DNA from: Ruminococcaceae bacterium OttesenSCG-928-A16
GTDB lineage: Bacteria > Bacillota > Clostridia > Oscillospirales > Ruminococcaceae
Direction: 5' to 3'
DNA length: 59,929 nt
Assembly (NCBI GenBank): GCA_030267215.1
Contig: JAJDJP010000008.1
Location: 1 to 59,929 of the forward strand
Shown: piece by piece, positions 34,418 through 44,310 of the stretch
Layout of the letters: the number at the start of each line of letters is the position of its first letter
How positions within the stretch are numbered: position 1 is the first letter of the stretch
Notes under the pieces: generated by a model
Databases searched by the model: none
The model's input: only the letters and a program-made list of their open reading frames with translations
Told to the model about the DNA's origin: nothing
Program-made: the position numbers and the translations under genes

Positions 34418-35914
34418 ATGAAACCAAACCCCATTGAACAGGCCCGTGCCATCGAGGGTGGCAAAGTTTCGGCCCTTACACGCTGGAGCTACGGCCTTGG
34501 CTGCATTGGGCGCGACGCAAACTACACCCTGTTTGCCAATTTTATGATGACCTACCTTACCCTAGCCGTTGGCTTAACCGACCCCCAGCTGGCTATTGTG
34601 GGGGTTATTGTGGTGGTTGGCCGCATATGGGACGGTGTGAACGACCCCCTAATGGGTACCATTATTGATAACACCAAAACCCGCTTTGGTAAGTTTAAAC
34701 CCTATATTATAATTGGCGCCGTTACCAACGCTATGCTTACGGTGCTTATTTTTTCTGGGATAATTGACCCCGCCGTGAACTGGGGTTTGTTTATTGTTAT
34801 GTTTGGCATTAGCTACCTGCTGTGGGACATTACCTACACCATGAACGACATTGGTTACTGGAGCATGCTGCCCAGCCTTACCATTAACCCAAAAGAGCGG
34901 GAGCGGGTTTCTAGCCTGGCACGCATTGGGGCTAACATTGGCCTGTTTGCCGTAACCGCACTGGTGCCGCTGTTTTCTGCCGGGGTAAAATTGCTGCCCG
35001 CCTACCGTGCCATTGCCATTGGGGTAGCGGTTTTGTTTGTGGCCTGCCAAGTGCTGGTAGTGCTGGGCGTTAAAGAGCAAAAAAACGCCATTACCAAAGC
35101 CGAAAGCCATGTTGGCCTAAAGGACATGTTTAAGGTTATTTTTAAAAACGACCAACTGCTTGCCATTATTGTTTCTATTTTGCTGTTTAACATTGGTTAC
35201 TTTACCACCACCGGCTTTGGCATGCAGTTTTTTTATTTCGATTATGGCAACTACGGTGGCATGGAGTTTACGCTGTTCGCCATCACCATTGGCATTTCTC
35301 AAATTATTACGCTGACATTTTACCCACAGCTGGCAAAACGCCTTAACCGCAAACAGCTGTTTGGGCTTGCCATAGGGCTGGTGGTGCTGGGTTACCTTGG
35401 CTTTATGGCGGTGGGTTACCTCTTCCCCATGAACATGGTTATCCTTTGCATTATTGGCTTTGTTTTATTCTCGGGGCAGGCTATTATTCAGCTGCTAAAC
35501 TTGGTGTTGCTGGCCGATACCATTGAATATGGCCAGTGGAAATTTGGCACCCGCAACGAAGGCATTGTATTTAGCCTAAACCCCTTTATCAACAAGGTTG
35601 CTTCGGCTTTTCAGGCACTTATCTTTGCCGTTACCATGATTATTTCGGGCTTGAACCGCTACAACCAACAAATAAACCTGCTGGAAAAAGACACCACCCT
35701 AACCAAAGAACAAATTTTAGAAAAAGGCAACCAATTGGTGGCTACTATCCCCAGCCATATGAACCTGATTATGCGGCTTTCGATGATTGTGCTGCCGCTG
35801 GCACTTATATTGGCAAGCTATGTTATCTACCGCACTAAATACAAAATAGATGACAAAATGTACGCCCAAATTATTACCGACCTTGAAAAGCGTGCCGAAA
35901 CCCCGGGAGGATAA
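34418..35914 (+). CDS. GPH family sugar:cation symporter
   Basis: 498-aa membrane transporter of the glycoside-pentoside-hexuronide (MelB-like) family with about 12 spans. The N-terminal YGLGCIGRDANYTLF and RIWDGVNDPLMGTIID with TRFGKFKPYI are the family signature, as is EYGQWKFGTRNEG late in the protein. It probably imports a glycoside or oligosaccharide with Na+ or H+. The following GH3 gene starts 1 base after its stop, so transport and hydrolysis are coupled. Start behind TAGGAGG. Confidence 0.92.
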   Translation: MKPNPIEQARAIEGGKVSALTRWSYGLGCIGRDANYTLFANFMMTYLTLAVGLTDPQLAIVGVIVVVGRIWDGVNDPLMGTIIDNTKTRFGKFKPYIIIGAVTNAMLTVLIFSGIIDPAVNWGLFIVMFGISYLLWDITYTMNDIGYWSMLPSLTINPKERERVSSLARIGANIGLFAVTALVPLFSAGVKLLPAYRAIAIGVAVLFVACQVLVVLGVKEQKNAITKAESHVGLKDMFKVIFKNDQLLAIIVSILLFNIGYFTTTGFGMQFFYFDYGNYGGMEFTLFAITIGISQIITLTFYPQLAKRLNRKQLFGLAIGLVVLGYLGFMAVGYLFPMNMVILCIIGFVLFSGQAIIQLLNLVLLADTIEYGQWKFGTRNEGIVFSLNPFINKVASAFQALIFAVTMIISGLNRYNQQINLLEKDTTLTKEQILEKGNQLVATIPSHMNLIMRLSMIVLPLALILASYVIYRTKYKIDDKMYAQIITDLEKRAETPGG

Positions 35915-35915
35915 A

Positions 35916-38420
35916 ATGGACGACAAGCAAATTTTATCGCTTTTGCAAAGCCTTACGCTGGAAGAAAAGGCCGCCCTGTGCAGCGGTGCCGATAACTGGA
36001 CCACCAAACCCAACTGGGATAAGGATATCCCGGTTTTGCGCATGGCTGATGGCCCCCACGGCGTGCGGTTGGAAGATAAGCCCAACGAAAAAATCACCGG
36101 CCACCACAGCCTTCCTTCCACTTGCTTTCCACCAGAATGTGCGCTGGCATGCAGCTTTAGCCCTGCCCTTGCCGCGCGCGTTGGCAGCGCCATTGCCAGC
36201 GAATGCCGCCATTACGATATCGGCATGATTTTAGGCCCCGGTGTTAACATCAAGCGCTCGCCTTTGGGTGGGCGCAATTTCGAATATTATTCCGAGGACC
36301 CCCTTTTGGCAGGCGAAATGGCTGCCGGGTTTATTAAAGGTGTGCAAAGCCGTGGGGTTGCTACCTCGTTAAAACACTTTGCCGTAAACAACCAAGAAAC
36401 CAAACGCATGAGTATTGACGCAGTGGTGGACGACCGCGCCCTGTTTGATATTTACCTAAAGCCCTTTGAAATTGCCGTAAAAAAAGCACAGCCTGCCACC
36501 GTAATGTGCAGCTATAACCGTATTGGCGGCACCTATGCCAGCGAAAACCGCCGCCTGCTAACCGATGTTTTGCGCCTGCGTTTTGGCTTTACTGGCGCTG
36601 TTATTAGCGATTGGGGCGCCGTAAACCACCGCCCAAGCGGCGTAAACGCCGGGCTAGATTTGGAAATGCCGTCTTCGGGCGGTGCCAACGATTATGCCAT
36701 TGTGCAGGCCGTTAAAAACGGAGATTTAAGCGAAGATGCCCTGAACACCGCCTGCTGGAACCTGCTAAAACTTATTTTTACCTATGCCGAAACCGACCCA
36801 ATAAGCCCTATCCCTCAGTGCGATTTTGATGCCCACCATGCCCTAGCGGTAGAAGCACTGGAAAAAAGCGCCGTGCTATTAAAAAACAATGGCATGCTGC
36901 CCCTGCCAAAAGAAGAAAGCATTGCCATTATAGGCGAAATGGCCGTGCACCCACGTTACCAAGGGGGCGGGTCTTCTATTATCAACCCCAAAAATTTGGT
37001 GGGGTTTGTAGAGGCTATGCAAAACGCCGGCATGCCGTTTACCTATGCCCCCGGCCATACGGGCGAGCACACCACCCCACACCTGCTGGAGCAGGCGGTT
37101 AAAACCGCTGCGGCGGCTAAAAATGTGGTGCTTTTCCTCGGCCTGCCCGATTCGTTTGAGTGTGAAGGATTTGACCGCGACCACCTTGCCATACCCGCTG
37201 CACAAATAGAGTTGCTAAACAGCGTTGCCGCTGTAAACCCCAATGTTTGCGTGGTGCTATGCTGCGGTGCCCCGGTAGAAACCCCCTGGCTGGATAATGC
37301 CAATGCCCTATTATGCCTATACCTGGGTGGCGAGGGCCTTGGCGAAGCTGCCCTAAACCTGCTGTTTGGCAACGCCAACCCCAGCGGCAAACTGCCAGAA
37401 AGCTGGCCCCTTACCCTGCAGCACACCCCCAGCTACCACAATTTTCCCAGTGGGCCAAACGAGGTAAGCTATAACGAAAGTATTTTTGTGGGCTACCGTT
37501 ATTACAATACCGCCAAAGTGCCGGTGCGGTTTGCCTTTGGGCATGGCTTAAGCTATACCAGCTATGCCTATAGCAGGCTAACGCTGCGTAACAATAGCCT
37601 TGCCAGCGAAGAGCCACTTACCCTCACCTTTACCCTTACCAATACTGGCACCTTGGCCGGCGATGAAATTGCACAGGTATATCTGCGGCGTAAAAACTCG
37701 GCGCGGTTTCAGCCATTGCACGAGCTAAAGGCCTTTACCCGCCAAACCCTTGCCCCTGGGCAAAGCCAAAACATTACGCTGCAAATACCCTACCAAAGCC
37801 TTGGCTATTTTAACCCCGCCACCAAAACCCATGTTGTAGAGCAGGGCGAATACGAAATACAGGTAGGCCCCAGCAGCCACAACCTGCCACTTACCATGGC
37901 CTTTACCGCCGCAGGCACTACACTGGCACCCGGCACCTCGTTTGCTGCTGGTGGCTTTTATAGCAAACTAAAAGATAACAGCTTCCCCGCCGATGAGTTT
38001 GACAAGCTATACAGCGGCCCGCGCACCAGCAACAGCAAGCTGCCCCAAAAAGGCGAATATACCCTTACCACCACGGCCGACCAGTTAACCGGCAGCTTTT
38101 GGGGGCGCCGCATGCTTTATTTAATCCGGCGTGTATCCTGCGCATATATTCGTTTTTCTACCAACCCCAAAGCCAACCACCGTGCGGGTATTGCCATGGC
38201 AAACGACCTACCCTTTAAAAACATTATGCAGCAAACCAACGGCATTGTTAACCCCAAAGCCCTGCAACACCTGCTTGCTATGTGCAACGGTAAACCCGGC
38301 TTTTGGCGGCTGGTGGCTGCCATGTTAAAGCGCCCGCCCTATGCGCGCAAACGCTACCTGCCGCAAACTAAAAAGGAGAACCCCTATGCGAACCAAAGCA
38401 GACGCAAAAAAAATAGTTGA
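35916..38420 (+). CDS. Glycoside hydrolase family 3 beta-glycosidase
   Basis: 834-aa GH3 enzyme. Start ATG 35916 behind GGGAGG; a longer frame from 35850 would overlap the symporter. Features: MADGPHGVR, KHFAVNNQE, the nucleophile D232 in VISDWGAV, a (alpha/beta)6 domain, and a fibronectin III-like domain after about residue 560. The last 110 residues add a Lys/Arg-rich extension with a hydrophobic patch not typical of the family. No signal peptide, so it works on imported substrate, probably a beta-glucoside or beta-xyloside. It overlaps the nth start by 35 bp. Confidence 0.9.
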   Translation: MDDKQILSLLQSLTLEEKAALCSGADNWTTKPNWDKDIPVLRMADGPHGVRLEDKPNEKITGHHSLPSTCFPPECALACSFSPALAARVGSAIASECRHYDIGMILGPGVNIKRSPLGGRNFEYYSEDPLLAGEMAAGFIKGVQSRGVATSLKHFAVNNQETKRMSIDAVVDDRALFDIYLKPFEIAVKKAQPATVMCSYNRIGGTYASENRRLLTDVLRLRFGFTGAVISDWGAVNHRPSGVNAGLDLEMPSSGGANDYAIVQAVKNGDLSEDALNTACWNLLKLIFTYAETDPISPIPQCDFDAHHALAVEALEKSAVLLKNNGMLPLPKEESIAIIGEMAVHPRYQGGGSSIINPKNLVGFVEAMQNAGMPFTYAPGHTGEHTTPHLLEQAVKTAAAAKNVVLFLGLPDSFECEGFDRDHLAIPAAQIELLNSVAAVNPNVCVVLCCGAPVETPWLDNANALLCLYLGGEGLGEAALNLLFGNANPSGKLPESWPLTLQHTPSYHNFPSGPNEVSYNESIFVGYRYYNTAKVPVRFAFGHGLSYTSYAYSRLTLRNNSLASEEPLTLTFTLTNTGTLAGDEIAQVYLRRKNSARFQPLHELKAFTRQTLAPGQSQNITLQIPYQSLGYFNPATKTHVVEQGEYEIQVGPSSHNLPLTMAFTAAGTTLAPGTSFAAGGFYSKLKDNSFPADEFDKLYSGPRTSNSKLPQKGEYTLTTTADQLTGSFWGRRMLYLIRRVSCAYIRFSTNPKANHRAGIAMANDLPFKNIMQQTNGIVNPKALQHLLAMCNGKPGFWRLVAAMLKRPPYARKRYLPQTKKENPYANQSRRKKNS

Positions 38421-39030
38421 AGCCCTAAAGGCCGAGTACCCGGTTGGCATTTGCAGCCTGGATTATGACAACGCCTGGCAGCTGATGGTGGCGGTGCGGC
38501 TTTCGGCCCAATGCACCGATGCCCGCGTGAATGTGGTGACCGAAATTTTGTTTAAAAAATACCCCACGCTAGAGGCCCTTGCCAGTGCCACCCCCGCCGA
38601 AATTGAGGAAATTGTGCGCCCCTGCGGCCTTGGCCGCAGCAAAGCACGGGATATTAGTGCCGCCACCGGCATTGTGTTAACCCAATATGGTGGCCACCTG
38701 CCAAACACCATGGAAGAACTGTTAAAGCTACCCGGTGTGGGCCGCAAAAGCGCCAACCTTATTTTGGGTGATATTTTCCATGTGCCGGGTGTGGTAATTG
38801 CCGACACCCACTGCATACGCATGGCAAACCGGCTGGGCTTTATTAAAAGCACCGACCCTTTAAAGGTAGAAAACGCCCTGCGCAAGGCGCTGCCGCCCGA
38901 AGAATCGAACGATTATTGCCACCGCTGCGTGCTGCATGGCCGGGCTGTGTGCACCGCCCGCAAAGCCTTTTGCGGCAAATGTGTGTTACAAAACCTTTGC
39001 CCCAAAATTGGCGTAACCCCGGCAGAATAG
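38386..39030 (+). CDS. nth: Endonuclease III
   Basis: 214-aa DNA glycosylase/AP lyase for oxidised pyrimidines. Start ATG 38386 behind AAGGAG, inside the end of the GH3 gene. The helix-hairpin-helix LLKLPGVGRKSAN carries catalytic K121; D140 is in VIADTHCIR. The C-terminal [4Fe-4S] ligands have the exact C-x6-C-x2-C-x5-C spacing. Why it is co-transcribed with sugar genes is unclear; it may be accidental. Confidence 0.95.
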   Translation: MRTKADAKKIVEALKAEYPVGICSLDYDNAWQLMVAVRLSAQCTDARVNVVTEILFKKYPTLEALASATPAEIEEIVRPCGLGRSKARDISAATGIVLTQYGGHLPNTMEELLKLPGVGRKSANLILGDIFHVPGVVIADTHCIRMANRLGFIKSTDPLKVENALRKALPPEESNDYCHRCVLHGRAVCTARKAFCGKCVLQNLCPKIGVTPAE

Positions 39031-39047
39031 CTTTTGGTGCAAAACAT

Positions 39048-39101
39048 AAAACCAAATTATTTACCCTTGAAAATTGGTAAATAGTTTGGTTTTAATTTTT
39101 T
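39048..39101 (+). terminator. Terminator after nth (18-bp stem, conserved loop type)
   Basis: 18-bp stem from AAAACCAAATTATTTACC to its complement with one G-U pair, 10-base loop CTTGAAAATT, followed by AATTTTTT. Its design matches the hairpin at 50395. Confidence 0.88.
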
Positions 39102-39182
39102 GGTAATTTGTAAATAACTTAACTTTTTATAGGGTGCCCACCTTTTATTAGGTAAGGCATGTTTTTATTTTGTAAGCAACCA

Positions 39183-40025
39183 TTATTTCCACAAGGTTTG
39201 CATATGCCTAAATTTTTGTGGAGACACGCCGTAATTATCTCTAAAAATTTTGTAAAATTGGCTGGAACTTTTAAACCCTGCCGCAAAGCAAACGTCCAGT
39301 ATTAAAAGGTTGGAATGAAGAAGCAAATTTACCGCATAATTTAGCCTTTGCTGGTTTAGATACACATTGGGGGTAAGCCCTAAATGCCTTTTAAACAGGC
39401 GGCAAAGGTGCTCTTTACTATAACCCGAAATGCGGCAAAAAAAATCCAACCCCTCCTGCCGGTGTTCCTCCATTTGCCACAAAGCCAGGGCTTCACTCAT
39501 CCAACTTGGCAAGCCGTCGTCCACAATGCCTGTAGCGGTATTGGGCAGCACATGGTTAACAAAAACATCGTACAAAATATGCCTTAGCAAGGTTTTCTTC
39601 TCTGGCAGGCTGTTTTCTATAGAATCTACCTGAAGCAGGCGGGTTTGCAGCTGCTTTAACTGCATGCCCGCCAAAAACACCGGCGAGATATAAGCCGCCT
39701 GCTGCAAAGTGGCAAGCGCCTTATGGTCGCATAAATAATCAAACAAAGCGTCTACCTCGGCAGCCATAAAGGCAAGGTTGATATGCGAAACATTGCTGCC
39801 AGATTTGGAATGAATGTCGCCAGGCCTAACCAGCGCAAGGCTGCCAGCCTCTAGTGTCAGGCGTTTTTCGCACAGCTTAAGCTGTAATATGCCCGAGGTT
39901 ACCAAAACAATTTCATAAAAGCTATGAAGCTGCGGATAGATGGAGGCATCTACCGTAGTGTGGTGCCGGTAGTGCAGCGGTTGCTGCCGAGGAAAAACCT
40001 GGTCCTGGTCAATACGTTTTAGCAT
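39183..40025 (-). CDS. AraC family transcriptional regulator with cupin sensor
   Basis: 280-aa regulator from ATG 40025, behind AAAGGAGG. The N-terminal cupin-like domain (HSFYEIVLVTSG, LVRPGDIHS) is a sugar-sensing type. The C-terminal double helix-turn-helix includes SGYSKEHLCRLFKRHLGLTP and LDVCFAAGFKSSSQFYKIFR. It is divergent from uxuA and the sugar-acid locus, which it probably activates in the presence of the substrate. Confidence 0.9.
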   Translation of the reverse strand: MLKRIDQDQVFPRQQPLHYRHHTTVDASIYPQLHSFYEIVLVTSGILQLKLCEKRLTLEAGSLALVRPGDIHSKSGSNVSHINLAFMAAEVDALFDYLCDHKALATLQQAAYISPVFLAGMQLKQLQTRLLQVDSIENSLPEKKTLLRHILYDVFVNHVLPNTATGIVDDGLPSWMSEALALWQMEEHRQEGLDFFCRISGYSKEHLCRLFKRHLGLTPNVYLNQQRLNYAVNLLLHSNLLILDVCFAAGFKSSSQFYKIFRDNYGVSPQKFRHMQTLWK

Positions 40026-40318
40026 CTGAATCCTCCTTTGCGAACCAATAAGCAAACATGGAAACAAACCTTTACAATATGAATGTAAATTTATGATTAT
40101 TAACAGAATATCTAAAAAAACATTAGCGCACTAAAACATATATATATTTCGTATATATATCAGTTTATAATAGAACTATGTCAATATTCAAGAGGAAAAC
40201 GATTATTTTTAGTTTATAATTAAAGGTAATAGCATATTCTTGTCTTTTCTTGTGTTTTTTTGTCTATTTTTGCTCCCCAAAAGTGTACCATTCACCTCCC
40301 CTATGAAAAGAGGGAAAC
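40026..40318. other. Divergent control region between the AraC regulator and uxuA
   Basis: Very AT-rich. Carries an inverted repeat ATATATATA-TTTCG-TATATATAT near 40139-40160 and a TATAAT at 40166-40171 pointing to uxuA. No -35 of consensus quality precedes it, as expected for an activator-dependent promoter. No gene seen. Confidence 0.45.
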
Positions 40319-41419
40319 ATGCAAAATTCAGCAAACACAATTAAATTAGGGCTTGGCCTTTACCGGCACATGCTTACCCCACAAAACTTTGCTTTTGCAC
40401 GCCAATGTGGGTGCACCCACCTGGTGGTGCATTTGGCAAACTATTACAAGCAGCAAATTGTAGCCGCCACCAACCAGCACAGTAATTATGGCACTGCCCT
40501 AAAAAACGACCCCATTTGGGAAAAGGACAACCTGCTGGCGCTACAAAAAATGGCCCGCGAGTACGGGCTGGAAATATATGCAATTGAAAATTTTAGCCCG
40601 GCCGATTGGTACGATGTTTTGCTGGATGGCCCCAAACGTGCACAGCAAATGGAGTATTTAAAGCAGATTATACGAAACACCGGCGCAGCCGGCATACCAG
40701 CATTTGGTTATAATTTTAGCTTTGCAGGGGTGTGGGGGCATAGCAAAAAACAGGCGGCGCGTGGTGGCGCCAAAAGCACCTGTTTTAATGCAGCCGAAAT
40801 AGACACCAGCGCCCCTATACCAGCCGGCCAAATTTGGAACATGACCTACGATGACACCCTTACAGGCTGGCAACCGCTTATTACCAAAGCCGAGTTATGG
40901 AACAGGCTGGAGCGCTTTTTGCAGGAGATGCTACCCGTAGCAGAGCAAGCCGGTGTAGAGCTTGCCCTGCACCCCGACGACCCGCCAATGGAAACCTTGC
41001 GGCAAACCCCACGGCTGGTTTATCAGCCCGGATACTACCAAAAAGTTATAGACCTTGTGAAAAGCCCCGCCAATAAGCTGGATTTTTGCATGGGCAGTAT
41101 ACAAGAGATGGCCGAAGGCGACATTTACAGCGCTATTGAACAATATGCCAAGCAGCAAAAAATAAGCTATGTGCACTTTCGTAATGTGCGTGGCAAAGTG
41201 CCCCACTACGACGAAGTGTTTGTGGACGAAGGTGATATTGACATGCTGCGGGCGCTGGCCCTTTTGCAAAAGCATGGCTTTAATGGCGTTATTGTGCCAG
41301 ACCATACCCCTGAACCCGATTGTGATGCCCCCTGGCATGCCGGCATGGCCTTTGCGCTGGGTTACATGCAAGCGGCATTGCAAATGCTGCAAAAGGGGCT
41401 TGGCAGTTCTTTATTATAG
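40319..41419 (+). CDS. uxuA: Mannonate dehydratase
   Basis: 366-aa TIM-barrel enzyme dehydrating D-mannonate to 2-keto-3-deoxygluconate. KLGLGLYRHMLT at the start, the FGYNFSFAGVWG segment, LHPDDPP (metal ligand and catalytic region), DFCMGS and HFRNVRG are characteristic of UxuA. The start is behind AGAGGG. It opens the sugar-acid locus under the divergent AraC regulator. A dehydratase of related aldonates is possible, but the length and motifs fit UxuA well. Confidence 0.92.
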   Translation: MQNSANTIKLGLGLYRHMLTPQNFAFARQCGCTHLVVHLANYYKQQIVAATNQHSNYGTALKNDPIWEKDNLLALQKMAREYGLEIYAIENFSPADWYDVLLDGPKRAQQMEYLKQIIRNTGAAGIPAFGYNFSFAGVWGHSKKQAARGGAKSTCFNAAEIDTSAPIPAGQIWNMTYDDTLTGWQPLITKAELWNRLERFLQEMLPVAEQAGVELALHPDDPPMETLRQTPRLVYQPGYYQKVIDLVKSPANKLDFCMGSIQEMAEGDIYSAIEQYAKQQKISYVHFRNVRGKVPHYDEVFVDEGDIDMLRALALLQKHGFNGVIVPDHTPEPDCDAPWHAGMAFALGYMQAALQMLQKGLGSSLL

Positions 41420-41517
41420 TAGATAAACTAGCATATTTTTTTCGTTCAATATAAAAGGGCTTTCATAAGCTTTTATTTCCGCTACAAAACCACTTTTGCC
41501 GCAAGGCAGAACCTGTA

Positions 41518-41529
41518 GGTGTATACACC
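41518..41529. promoter_or_regulatory. Perfect palindrome GGTGTATACACC upstream of the transporter genes
   Basis: A 12-bp perfect palindrome in the 209-bp gap between uxuA and the substrate-binding protein gene, about 100 bp before its start. Centred TGTATACA words are typical of GntR-family operators. Function unproven. Confidence 0.4.
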
Positions 41530-41628
41530 CCACCGGGGGATGGAGTGTTACATATAGTACGTGAAAAAGGTCTGGCACAAATTGTACCAAAAAACCGAAT
41601 ATCAAAAAAATGAGGAGGAAACAAAAAC

Positions 41629-43230
41629 ATGAAAAAACTAAAAATGGCTTTGGCCGCTTTTCTGGCCGGTTTAGTACTGGTGGGTTGTACCACTGGTGGG
41701 GCTACTAGCATTGCTTCTTCTGCTGCGGGTGGCACTACCCCACCCCCTGCCAGCACCGGTACCGGTGGCGAAAAAACCGTTATCAACCTCGCCCTGTCCG
41801 AAAACATCACCAAGCTGGATCCGCACGACATCTTTAACTTCCCGGTGTTTACCGCCTGCTGGATGATGTATGACACCCTGATTGCCACCGACCACGAGGG
41901 CAATTACTCTGCCGGCCTTGCTACCGAATGGAGCAAATCGGAAGATGGGCTTACCTGGACCTTTAAACTGCGCGAAGGCGTAAAGTTCCAAAACGGCGAA
42001 GATTTTGACTCGGCCGATGTTGTTACAACCTTCCAGCGCCTAATTGATACCCCCGAGCTTACCTGCGCGCTTACCTACTGGCCCTACCTAGAATCGGTAA
42101 CAGCGGTAGACCAATACACCGCCGAGGTTAAGCTTTCGGAGCCTTTTGGCCCCGCTGAGTACGCCTTCTCTAACACCTGGATTATACCCAACGAAGCTTG
42201 GGATGCTGAAGGCGAAAAACTTTGGACCGAGCAAAAAGCGGTTGGCACCGGCCCCTGGCAGCTAGATGAATGGGTGGACGGCCAATATACCCACTTTACC
42301 AAATACGAAGATTCTTGGGATATTTACGAAACCACCCTTACCGACGTTTATCTGCGTCATATCCTAGAGCCCTCTACCGCTATTAACGGCCAGCTTTCGG
42401 GCGAAATAGACGCTTACCTTTCTACCGGCGGCGTTGCGCGCGACATGCTGCCCATGTACACCGGCACCGAAGACAAAACTGAGATGGTGAACGTAGATGT
42501 TGGTATTTTCCACTATCTGCAGTTCCAATGCCGAGATGGCTCTGTTTTTGCCAACGAAAAAGTACGCGAAGCTTTCTCGTTAGCGTTGGATAGGCAAGCT
42601 TTGGTAGACTATGTGCTGGGTGCCGGTTCGGTGCCAAACGGCATCTTCCCCGAAGGCTCTTTGGGTTTTGATAGCAGCGTGCCCGCTTACGAGTATGATT
42701 TGGAAAAAGCGAAAAGTTTGCTAGCTGAAGCTGGTTATAATGGCGAAGCATTTACCATTTACACCCACACCGGTATCCCCATGGGCAAACAACTGCTTAC
42801 CGCTATACAAGATATGCTTACTCAAGCCGGCTTTAACGCTAAAATAGAAGCCGTAGAGGTTTCGGCGCTTAACAATATCCGTAAAGAGGGCACCTACGAT
42901 GTATTCCTGGCCTCTAACAACTACGTTAGCGGAGACCCCTACGCACATATTAACCAACGCATTTTAAGCGACAACCACCACTCGAATTATCAAGACCCTG
43001 CCATGATGCAGATTATCGAAGATTCGAACAAGGCAGTGGATACAGCCGACCGTGAAGCCCTGCTGAAAGAGTTGAACGCCAAAATGCGCGAAACCTATGC
43101 CCCGCAAATTACCACCGACCAAATGCAGGCTTGCTACCCCATTAACTATGGCGTTACCGGCCTACAACTGTATAAGGACGGTTACATTAACGCACGTTAC
43201 GTTAACTGGGACCCCGCCCTTGTAAAATAA
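41629..43230 (+). CDS. ABC transporter substrate-binding lipoprotein (SBP family 5)
   Basis: 533-aa extracellular lipoprotein. Signal sequence ends LVLVGC with C20, followed by a Ser/Gly/Thr/Pro-rich linker (about 21-50). The SBP_5 fold shows LDPHDIFNFPVF, TWTFKLREGVKFQNGEDF and the mid-domain FSLALDRQALV. Family members bind oligopeptides, nickel, or in many anaerobes oligosaccharides. Location between uxuA and dehydratase genes points to a sugar-acid or uronide oligomer rather than peptide. Start behind GAGGAGG. Confidence 0.92.
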   Translation: MKKLKMALAAFLAGLVLVGCTTGGATSIASSAAGGTTPPPASTGTGGEKTVINLALSENITKLDPHDIFNFPVFTACWMMYDTLIATDHEGNYSAGLATEWSKSEDGLTWTFKLREGVKFQNGEDFDSADVVTTFQRLIDTPELTCALTYWPYLESVTAVDQYTAEVKLSEPFGPAEYAFSNTWIIPNEAWDAEGEKLWTEQKAVGTGPWQLDEWVDGQYTHFTKYEDSWDIYETTLTDVYLRHILEPSTAINGQLSGEIDAYLSTGGVARDMLPMYTGTEDKTEMVNVDVGIFHYLQFQCRDGSVFANEKVREAFSLALDRQALVDYVLGAGSVPNGIFPEGSLGFDSSVPAYEYDLEKAKSLLAEAGYNGEAFTIYTHTGIPMGKQLLTAIQDMLTQAGFNAKIEAVEVSALNNIRKEGTYDVFLASNNYVSGDPYAHINQRILSDNHHSNYQDPAMMQIIEDSNKAVDTADREALLKELNAKMRETYAPQITTDQMQACYPINYGVTGLQLYKDGYINARYVNWDPALVK

Positions 43231-43318
43231 CCCCGTTTAAAACCTGCTAACCCTCGGGTTTGCCAGTAAAAACGTTCAACGTAATGTACGTGCTTTATTG
43301 TTAGTTATACTTCTAGCC

Positions 43319-43351
43319 ACAGCCTGGCTGGCACGTTGCCAGCCAGGCTGT
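43319..43351 (+). promoter_or_regulatory. Intercistronic hairpin between binding protein and permease genes
   Basis: Perfect 14-bp stem ACAGCCTGGCTGGC/GCCAGCCAGGCTGT with loop ACGTT and no T run. It lies 19 bp before the permease start and probably protects the binding-protein message or limits read-through to the permease genes. Confidence 0.7.
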
Positions 43352-43370
43352 TAATGTAAAAGGAGGAACT

Positions 43371-44300
43371 ATGCCAAACGTTATGCGGTTTATTCTAAAA
43401 CGGCTGGGTATGACCCTCGTTATCCTTTTTTGTGTTTCTATTATAGCTTTTGGGCTTATACGCATTGCACCGGGCAACCCCGCTATGCTGGTTTTGCCCG
43501 ATGGTGCCCCTGAAGAAGCTATACGTGCCATGGAGGTTAAACTAGGACTGGACCAACCCCTGCCTGTACAATATTTTCGCTACATCGGCGGTGTGCTTAA
43601 AGGCGACCTCGGTACTTCCATTATTTATAAAATCCCTGTAAAAGATTTAATTTTCCAGCGTTTGCCGGTTACCTTCCAGCTAACGGTAATAACCATGGTG
43701 GTCTGTTTGCTTATCAGCATTCCCCTTGGCATTATTGCCGGCTCGCGCCAGGGTACTATAATCGATTTTTCGGCAACCATGTTTGCCTTGCTTGGGCAGT
43801 CAATGTCTACCGTGTGGATGGGTATTCTTGTCATCTATATCTTTTCGGTTAAGCTTGGGTGGCTTCCCTCTATGGGGTATGGCACCTGGCAAAACTTTGT
43901 GCTGCCCGCCATTACCTTGGGCTACCCAGTGGCGGCGCAGGTTACCCGCATGGGGCGCTCTGGCATGATAGACGTGCTAAAAGAAGACTATATTACTGCC
44001 ACCTATGCCAAGGGTATTGGCAAGGCGGTGGTTTATACAAAATATGCTTTTAAAAATGCACTAATACCCATTGTAACTATTGTTGGCATGCAAATTGGCA
44101 CCTACCTTGCCGGTGCTGTTGTGGTAGAAACCATTTTTGCCTGGCCTGGTTTTGGGCAGCTTATTTTTCAGGCTGTAGGCACCCGAGACTACCCGCTGGT
44201 GCAATCTTGTCTACTGGTATCGGCGGCATTATTTGCCATTGTTAACATGTTTGTAGATATTTTGAACTCTTTTATAGACCCCCGCATTACGCTGCATTAA
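43371..44300 (+). CDS. ABC transporter permease (DppB type)
   Basis: 309-aa permease with six spans. DppB-like features: RIAPGNPAMLV, GDLGTSIIYKIPV, and the EAA loop TYAKGIGKAVVYTKYAFKNA. Starts behind AAAGGAGG after a hairpin. Pairs with the DppC-type permease 10 bp downstream. Confidence 0.92.
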   Translation: MPNVMRFILKRLGMTLVILFCVSIIAFGLIRIAPGNPAMLVLPDGAPEEAIRAMEVKLGLDQPLPVQYFRYIGGVLKGDLGTSIIYKIPVKDLIFQRLPVTFQLTVITMVVCLLISIPLGIIAGSRQGTIIDFSATMFALLGQSMSTVWMGILVIYIFSVKLGWLPSMGYGTWQNFVLPAITLGYPVAAQVTRMGRSGMIDVLKEDYITATYAKGIGKAVVYTKYAFKNALIPIVTIVGMQIGTYLAGAVVVETIFAWPGFGQLIFQAVGTRDYPLVQSCLLVSAALFAIVNMFVDILNSFIDPRITLH

Positions 44301-44310
44301 GGAGAATATA

